Shown: piece by piece, positions 1 to 3,411 of the stretch
How the letters are laid out: each line of letters begins with the position of its first letter
Numbering within the stretch: position 1 is the stretch's first letter
DNA from: JACDAS01 sp046262415
GTDB lineage: Bacteria; Actinomycetota; Thermoleophilia; Gaiellales; Gaiellaceae
Length of the DNA stretch: 5,957 nucleotides
NCBI GenBank assembly: GCA_046262415.1
Contig: JBHEMU010000020.1
Span: 1 to 5,957 of the forward strand
Reading direction: 5' to 3'
Position numbers and translations under genes: made by a program
The notes under the pieces: generated by a model
Told to the model about the DNA's origin: nothing
The model's database searches: none
The model's input: the letters and a program-made list of their open reading frames with translations, nothing else

Positions 1-1176
1 CTAAGCGGCCAGTTCGCGGATGACCGCGTCGCACACCTTCACGCAGTCGAGAACGTTGTCGTAGTTGACGTTCTCGGGTGTGTCGGTGGGCTTGTGGTAG
101 TTGGACGGGAGCTTGTAGCGGTCGATCGCGCCGATGGCCGCGCAGGGGTAGCCGGCGCGCAGTGCGATGAGCCCGTCGGTCGAGAAGCGCACCTTCAGTC
201 CGCGGCGGAGCCGCACGCCGACCCGCCGCGCCGCGTCGAGCAGTAGCCCCTTGACTGCGTCGGGGTACTGGCGCATACGGATCATGCCCTCGCCCTCGAC
301 GAGCACGAGCTCCTGCTCGGAGCCCACGCACTCCACGCACACGAAGGTCGTCTGCTCGCGCGGAAGCGACGGGAAGTGGCGATGGGCGAAGGCGCGCATG
401 CCCTCCATGTGGGACTCCTCGGATCCCGTGGAGACCAGCAGCACGCGAATCCCCTCGACCGGCTGCTCGCCGAGGATTCCCGCGAGGGCGACGACAACCG
501 CCACGGCCGTGGCATTGTCGTTGGCGCCGGGGACGACATCGCTGCGGGCGATGTCGACGAAGCTCGCCATGGTCACCGCGGTGGCCGTCAGCCCGGCGGC
601 GATCAGACCGCCCACTCCGGCCGCCGAGCCGGCCGCCACCAGCCCCGCAGCGGCGAAGGGCAGGGCGGCGACCGGCGGCCATTGGTCGGCGCCGTCGAAG
701 AGCTGCGGGAAGCGGTCCCCGGCCCACCGGATCGGACGGTCGTCGAACATGAGGCCGCCGTGGGCGGCGTCGTGGTGGGCGACGAAGACGATCGTCCGCG
801 CGGCGGCGCGGTCGCCCGCCTCGGCGACGACGTTCCACGTCGAGCGCGTCGGCAGGACGCGTCGGAACCACTGCGTACCGCCGCTGACTTCCGCGTACAT
901 GCCGGCCGCCGCGAAGGCCCCGGCGCCGGCGCCGAGCAGCCGCCGCCCGCGCAGGCCCGCGACCCCCGCGGCGGTCGCGATCGCTCCGAGCCCAAGGCCC
1001 GGCCACCAGTACGTGCCGTGGGCACGCTCTTCCTCGACGCGTGCGTCGGCGCCGTGCTCGCGCAGCCGGGCGGCGATCCACTCGGCCGCCTCACGCTCCC
1101 CCGGGGAGGCCGACGGTCGGTCGATCGCCGCGAGCCGGCGGACGGTCGCTTCGAGCTCGGCGCGGTCGGGCGTCAC
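1..1176 (-). CDS. M28-family zinc metallopeptidase with two hydrophobic (probably membrane) segments
   Basis: Probable zinc-dependent aminopeptidase or carboxypeptidase-like enzyme of family M28; its substrate cannot be told from sequence. With GTG at 1174-1176 as residue 1 (391 aa), the M28 motifs appear in order: an HHD motif at 134-136 (H134 likely zinc ligand, D136 its supporting Asp), GANDN around D220 (bridging Asp), EE at 253-254 (general base and zinc ligand), E282 in VECVG where many members have Asp, and H361 in a YHKPTDTPENV motif. The catalytic set therefore looks complete. No N-terminal signal peptide is visible, but residues 58-95 and 167-206 are Ala/Gly/Leu-rich and hydrophobic; the second lies between the first zinc ligand and the GANDN motif, so the protein is probably membrane-associated. 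The frame stays open to a GTG at 1245, but that start would overlap the divergent gene; GTG 1176 lies 11 bases after a good -10 match and begins just before the conserved-looking helix. No clear Shine-Dalgarno sequence precedes either start. The stop codon is at the very left edge, so the downstream neighbour is unknown. Confidence 0.88.
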   Translation of the reverse strand: MTPDRAELEATVRRLAAIDRPSASPGEREAAEWIAARLREHGADARVEEERAHGTYWWPGLGLGAIATAAGVAGLRGRRLLGAGAGAFAAAGMYAEVSGGTQWFRRVLPTRSTWNVVAEAGDRAAARTIVFVAHHDAAHGGLMFDDRPIRWAGDRFPQLFDGADQWPPVAALPFAAAGLVAAGSAAGVGGLIAAGLTATAVTMASFVDIARSDVVPGANDNATAVAVVVALAGILGEQPVEGIRVLLVSTGSEESHMEGMRAFAHRHFPSLPREQTTFVCVECVGSEQELVLVEGEGMIRMRQYPDAVKGLLLDAARRVGVRLRRGLKVRFSTDGLIALRAGYPCAAIGAIDRYKLPSNYHKPTDTPENVNYDNVLDCVKVCDAVIRELAA

Positions 1177-1187
1177 TGGGGTGACGG

Positions 1188-1193
1188 ATCCTA
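1188..1193 (-). promoter_or_regulatory. Candidate -10 element (TAGGAT) for the M28 peptidase gene
   Basis: Read on the minus strand, 1193 to 1188 is TAGGAT, fitting the actinobacterial TANNNT pattern (4 of 6 against TATAAT). A start site about 7 bases downstream would fall near 1181, leaving only about 5 bases of leader before the GTG at 1176. No convincing -35 hexamer sits 16-18 bases upstream. It argues for the shorter start of the peptidase, since the longer frame would place this element inside its own coding sequence. Confidence 0.4.
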
Positions 1194-1197
1194 CCTG

Positions 1198-1226
1198 TCG
1201 ACGTGAGCGCACTTGACCGGTAGCGT
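1198..1226 (+). promoter_or_regulatory. Candidate sigma70-type promoter of the lipoprotein-HIT gene cluster
   Basis: TCGACG at 1198-1203 matches TTGACA at 4 of 6 positions and is separated by exactly 17 bases from TAGCGT at 1221-1226, which fits TANNNT. A start site about 7 bases further on would be at 1233-1234, almost on the ATG at 1236, so the transcript would be leaderless or nearly so. The -35 begins 5 bases from the -10 candidate of the divergent peptidase gene, so the two promoters would be nearly back to back. The spacer contains a near-palindrome, GTGAGCGCAC at 1203-1212 (8 of 10 positions symmetric), a possible but unproven operator. Confidence 0.4.
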
Positions 1227-1235
1227 CGCGGGTGG

Positions 1236-1613
1236 ATGCAGGCACGCGCCGGGAGGGTGATCGCCGTAGGGAGCGCGCTTGCGGCCTGCCTCGGGCTCGC
1301 GTCGTGCGGAAACGAGAGCGCCACGGACATCGAGGCCAAGCTCACCGACCAGCTCTCCGCCCAACTCGCCCGCCAGGGGGTGCGAGAGAAGCAGCTGCGC
1401 GAGTCAGGCCAGCTCGAGGACGAGGGCGGCGGCTCGTCGACGACCCCGAAGGTCGAGCGCGTCGATTGCCCGGACGACGTCGAGACCGAGCCGGGCAGGA
1501 CCTTTCGCTGCCGTGCCCTGGGGAAGGCGGGAACCGTGGTGGGCACGTTGACGGTGGTCATGCTCGACGACGACAGGCCATCCTGGAGCTTCACGGCCGC
1601 CGAGGCGGTCTAA
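1236..1613 (+). CDS. DUF4333-type secreted lipoprotein
   Basis: Small 125-aa lipoprotein of unknown function. Residues 1-24 form a classical lipoprotein signal: a short Arg-containing n-region (MQARAGR), a hydrophobic core, and the lipobox LASC with C24 as the predicted lipidated cysteine. The mature part has a charged, flexible stretch (about 26-71) and then a compact domain at about 72-125 with the pattern V-x-C-P-x-x-V-x-x-x-x-G-x-x-F-x-C, typical of DUF4333 domains common on actinobacterial surface lipoproteins. C78 and C92 could form a disulfide once exported. ATG 1236 gives the best signal peptide; GTG at 1257 would delete the positive n-region. GGGTGG lies directly against the ATG, too close to act as a normal ribosome binding site, which fits a leaderless message. 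It is the first gene of a plus-strand series, and the HIT gene follows after 11 bases. The family's role is unknown, so none is assigned. Confidence 0.85.
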   Translation: MQARAGRVIAVGSALAACLGLASCGNESATDIEAKLTDQLSAQLARQGVREKQLRESGQLEDEGGGSSTTPKVERVDCPDDVETEPGRTFRCRALGKAGTVVGTLTVVMLDDDRPSWSFTAAEAV

Positions 1614-1616
1614 GCT
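1611..1616 (+). promoter_or_regulatory. Candidate internal -10 element (TAAGCT) for the HIT gene
   Basis: TAAGCT fits TANNNT and ends 8 bases before the ATG at 1625, the spacing expected for a leaderless transcript. It contains the TAA stop codon of the lipoprotein gene. No Shine-Dalgarno sequence is visible before the HIT ATG, which makes a leaderless start plausible, but no good -35 is present, so a chance match is quite possible. Confidence 0.3.
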
Positions 1617-1624
1617 GCGGTTTC

Positions 1625-2041
1625 ATGGCGACGACCGACCCGGACTGCCTGTTCTGCAAGATCGCCGCGGGCGACGTCCCGGCCACGATCGTCGCGCAGG
1701 ACGAGCGGACGGTCAGCTTCATGGACATCAACCCGGCCACCCGGGGTCACGCGCTCGTCGTTCCCCGAGCGCACGCCGATGACTTGCTCGACGTCCCTCG
1801 AGAAGACCTCCACGCGTGCGCCGACGCGGCTCAGCGGCTCGCGCGCCGGTGCAAGGAGCGCCTCGGGGCCGACGGCGTCAACATCCTGAACGCCTGCGGC
1901 CGCGCGGCCTGGCAGACGATCTTCCACTTCCACGTCCACGTCATCCCACGCTACGAAGAAGATCCACTGAAGCTTCCGTGGGTTCCCGGCGCGGGCGACG
2001 AGGAACAGATCAAGGCCGCGGGGGCGGAGCTCGCGGAGTGA
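1625..2041 (+). CDS. HIT-family (histidine triad) nucleotide hydrolase/transferase
   Basis: Cytoplasmic 138-aa protein of normal length for the HIT superfamily, enzymes that cleave or transfer nucleoside monophosphates from phosphoramidates, dinucleoside polyphosphates or adenylated substrates. The N-terminus has DCLFCKI, whose C8 and C11 together with H50 and H101 form the structural zinc site seen in many bacterial members. GHALVVPRAH at 41-50 is the conserved mid-strand. The triad is H101-F-H103-V-H105-V-I with H103 the expected nucleophile, followed by PRY. Just before it the sequence reads GRAAWQT, where classic HIT proteins have A-G-Q, so a Trp (W96) replaces the usual Gly. The exact substrate cannot be assigned. 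ATG 1625 is chosen because it directly precedes the conserved CxxC segment. The stop TGA overlaps the next gene's GTG (2038-2041), pointing to translational coupling with an exported protein. Confidence 0.93.
   Translation: MATTDPDCLFCKIAAGDVPATIVAQDERTVSFMDINPATRGHALVVPRAHADDLLDVPREDLHACADAAQRLARRCKERLGADGVNILNACGRAAWQTIFHFHVHVIPRYEEDPLKLPWVPGAGDEEQIKAAGAELAE
2026..2029 (+). promoter_or_regulatory. Ribosome binding site (GGAG) for the overlapping exported-protein gene
   Basis: GGAG lies 8 bases before the GTG at 2038, inside the end of the HIT gene. It is the only well-spaced Shine-Dalgarno sequence among the plus-strand starts here, and it supports GTG 2038 as the true start rather than any of the upstream codons in the same open frame. 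Confidence 0.55.
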
Positions 2042-2631
2042 GCCCGACACGCGCGATCCTGCTCGCCGGCGGCCTGAGCGGCGCGGCCGCGCTGCTCGCG
2101 TCGGTCGTCGCCCTCGCCGCGCCGGGCGATCCGGTCATCGCCCGCGACGACGACGACGTCGCAAGCACCCTCGACCTTGCCGCCACAACGCTCTCCCAGA
2201 GCGAGAGCGGGCGGATGCGCGCGACGGTGACGAGCTGGGAGGGGTGGGCCGCGGAGGACCTCGTCGCGCAGTCGGGGCCACCGGGGAGCGTGTGCGTGAA
2301 GATCTGGACGACCCGGTCGTCGGGCTCTGAGCCCCCGAACTACCTCGTCTGCGCCTCGCCCGGCGAGACCGGCGAACGGCTGGTCGGCACGGTCCTGCGC
2401 GACCCGGGGCGGGGCCTACCCGTCCGCATCGGGGTCGCCTCGGTCAGCGGCCCGACCGATCGCGTGCTCGTGCTCGGGTGGCCCGCGAGGCTCATCCGCG
2501 CACGCGAGGGCAACTTCCGCTTCGCGCTCGAAGCCGCGCAGGCCAAGGGATGCCCCCGCCCGCGGGGGTGCATCGACACGGCGCCCGACGCGCCGCGCTC
2601 ACGGCGCTTTGTTCTGGCGTCCGCAAACTGA
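2038..2631 (+). CDS. Exported protein of unknown function with four cysteines
   Basis: 197-aa protein not assigned to a named family. Residues 1-27 look like a Sec signal peptide: MSPTR, then a long Ala/Leu/Gly/Val core, with possible cleavage after ALA at 25-27; it could also stay anchored. An acidic run DDDD follows at 37-40. The rest alternates short hydrophobic strands, such as RMRATVTSW at 59-67, SVCVKIWTT at 84-92 and RVLVLGW at 142-148, suggesting a beta-sandwich-like domain. Four cysteines remain in the mature part (C86, C105, C172, C178), and the last two bracket a Pro/Arg loop before a C-x-D-x-A-P-D ending. This pattern resembles a beta-rich exported family I associate with Solirubrobacterales, from memory only. 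The frame is open far upstream to 1816, but that part lies over the HIT gene; GTG 2038, with GGAG 8 bases upstream and a 4-base overlap with the HIT stop, begins the signal peptide. The upstream HIT enzyme is probably co-translated. The next gene begins 67 bases after the stop. Confidence 0.75.
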   Translation: MSPTRAILLAGGLSGAAALLASVVALAAPGDPVIARDDDDVASTLDLAATTLSQSESGRMRATVTSWEGWAAEDLVAQSGPPGSVCVKIWTTRSSGSEPPNYLVCASPGETGERLVGTVLRDPGRGLPVRIGVASVSGPTDRVLVLGWPARLIRAREGNFRFALEAAQAKGCPRPRGCIDTAPDAPRSRRFVLASAN

Positions 2632-2636
2632 CGCGT

Positions 2637-2652
2637 CCGGGTCGCGACCGGG
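2637..2652. repeat. Imperfect 16-bp palindrome in the gap between the two exported-protein genes
   Basis: The site reads CCGGGTCGCGACCGGG. The central 10 bases, GGTCGCGACC at 2640-2649, form a perfect palindrome, and with one mismatched pair the symmetry extends to 14 of 16 positions. Its loop would be too tight for a good RNA hairpin and no T-run follows, so it looks more like a possible protein-binding site than a terminator. In such GC-rich DNA a chance palindrome of this size is also possible. Confidence 0.3.
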
Positions 2653-2698
2653 CAGGAAGCCGCAACTCGGCGACGAAGCGACGTGTTTGAATGCCGTG

Positions 2699-3403
2699 AT
2701 GCCCCGCCTTCCACTCACCCTCGTCGTGGGCGCCGCGGCCGTCGGACTCCTCGCCCTGCCCGCGGCCGCGCCGGCCGAGATCGTCGAGCTCGGCCAGACC
2801 CCCGACCGTCCGCCCGCCTCCTGTCCGGCCGACCCCTGCCAGGCGATCACCCGAACCTCGGGCTTTCAGGTCACCGTCGGGGGCCGGGACAAGCGCGGCC
2901 TCTTCGAGGCGCGGCGGGACGGGCGCGTCGTGGCCTTCACGATCCGCTTGGGCAACCCCTCCAGGCAGCAGATCGCGTTCTTCAACACGAACTTCGGCGG
3001 CGCCCCGCAGGCCCGGGTCTCGGTGCTCAAGCCGCCCACGAAGGGCTTCCAGTACCAGCTCAGCGGCCAGAGCGAGCTCTTCGACCTCGAGCCCTACCTC
3101 GGCCGTGAGGTCCAGTTCCCGCTCCTGCGCTCGCTCTTCGTCCGCAGGGGCTACCTGGTCGTGCTGACCACGCCGACGTGGATCCCCGCGATCGCACTCG
3201 GCCTCGATCGCGGCAACGCGTGGCGCTCGAGCCGCTCGCAGGCCGACTGCGACAAGCAGCCCCCGCCCGCCTCGGCGCAGATGCGCCTCGGTTCCCTGCG
3301 GGGGTACCGCTGCCTCTACCGCGGCGCGCGGCTGACCTACCGAGCGACCGTGGTCGCCATCCCGCGCGCGCCCAAGACGACGTCGTCCTCGCCCAGCCGG
3401 TAG
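2699..3403 (+). CDS. Exported hypothetical protein, probable lineage-restricted actinobacterial family
   Basis: 234-aa protein without an assigned function. Residues 1-26 are a clear Sec signal peptide: MPRLP, an Ala/Val/Leu core, and APA at 24-26 as cleavage motif before E27. The mature protein has C42 and C47 near the N-terminus in SCPADPC, then a strand-rich body with VVAFTIRLGNPS at 77-88, ARVSVLKPP at 105-113, YLG at 133-135, LTTPTWIPAIALGL at 156-169, AWRSSR at 174-179, C184, and YRCLYRGARLTYRATVV at 203-219 with C205, ending in a Ser/Thr-rich tail. The PTW-P, AWR-SR-C and RCLY-ARLTY blocks resemble a family I have seen repeatedly in Solirubrobacterales-type genomes; this is recall, not a search. 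The frame continues upstream to 2609, but the segment before the ATG at 2699 is Arg/Gly/Pro-rich and non-hydrophobic and overlaps the previous gene, so ATG 2699 (or the adjacent GTG 2696) is preferred. No Shine-Dalgarno is visible; TTGAAT at 2687-2692 is only a weak -10 match. It ends 8 bases from the convergent c-di-GMP gene. Confidence 0.78.
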   Translation: MPRLPLTLVVGAAAVGLLALPAAAPAEIVELGQTPDRPPASCPADPCQAITRTSGFQVTVGGRDKRGLFEARRDGRVVAFTIRLGNPSRQQIAFFNTNFGGAPQARVSVLKPPTKGFQYQLSGQSELFDLEPYLGREVQFPLLRSLFVRRGYLVVLTTPTWIPAIALGLDRGNAWRSSRSQADCDKQPPPASAQMRLGSLRGYRCLYRGARLTYRATVVAIPRAPKTTSSSPSR

Positions 3404-3411
3404 CGCCGAGG

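Noticed and set aside
167..1216. Long plus-strand open frames opposite the M28 gene (349 and 276 codons)
   Set aside because: Their translations are Arg/Ala/Pro/Ser-rich low-complexity with no motif, while the minus strand carries a full M28 motif set. They follow from third-position G/C bias.
1177..1245. N-terminal extension of the M28 peptidase to GTG 1245
   Set aside because: It would overlap the divergent lipoprotein start by 10 bases, adds a non-conserved-looking Arg/Ser/Thr stretch, and would contain the best -10 element.
1232..2041. A 269-codon plus-strand frame starting at GTG 1232 that would fuse a long N-terminal extension to the HIT protein
   Set aside because: The extension is Arg/Gly-rich shadow sequence of the lipoprotein gene, which has a clear lipobox in another frame. 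The HIT domain starts naturally at ATG 1625.
2549..2574. Strong GC hairpin (CCCCCGC / GCGGGGG, outer GATG / CATC pairing with a bulge) as a terminator
   Set aside because: It lies inside the coding sequence of the exported protein, encodes its C-P-R-P-R-G-C loop, and has no T-run after it. It is better explained by codon choice for that loop.
2579..2595. Second hairpin CGGCGC-5-GCGCCG
   Set aside because: Within coding sequence, no T-run; such stems are expected by chance in this base composition.
3404..3411. Bidirectional terminator between the convergent genes
   Set aside because: Only 8 bases lie between the stop codons and no stem with a T-run is visible on either side.
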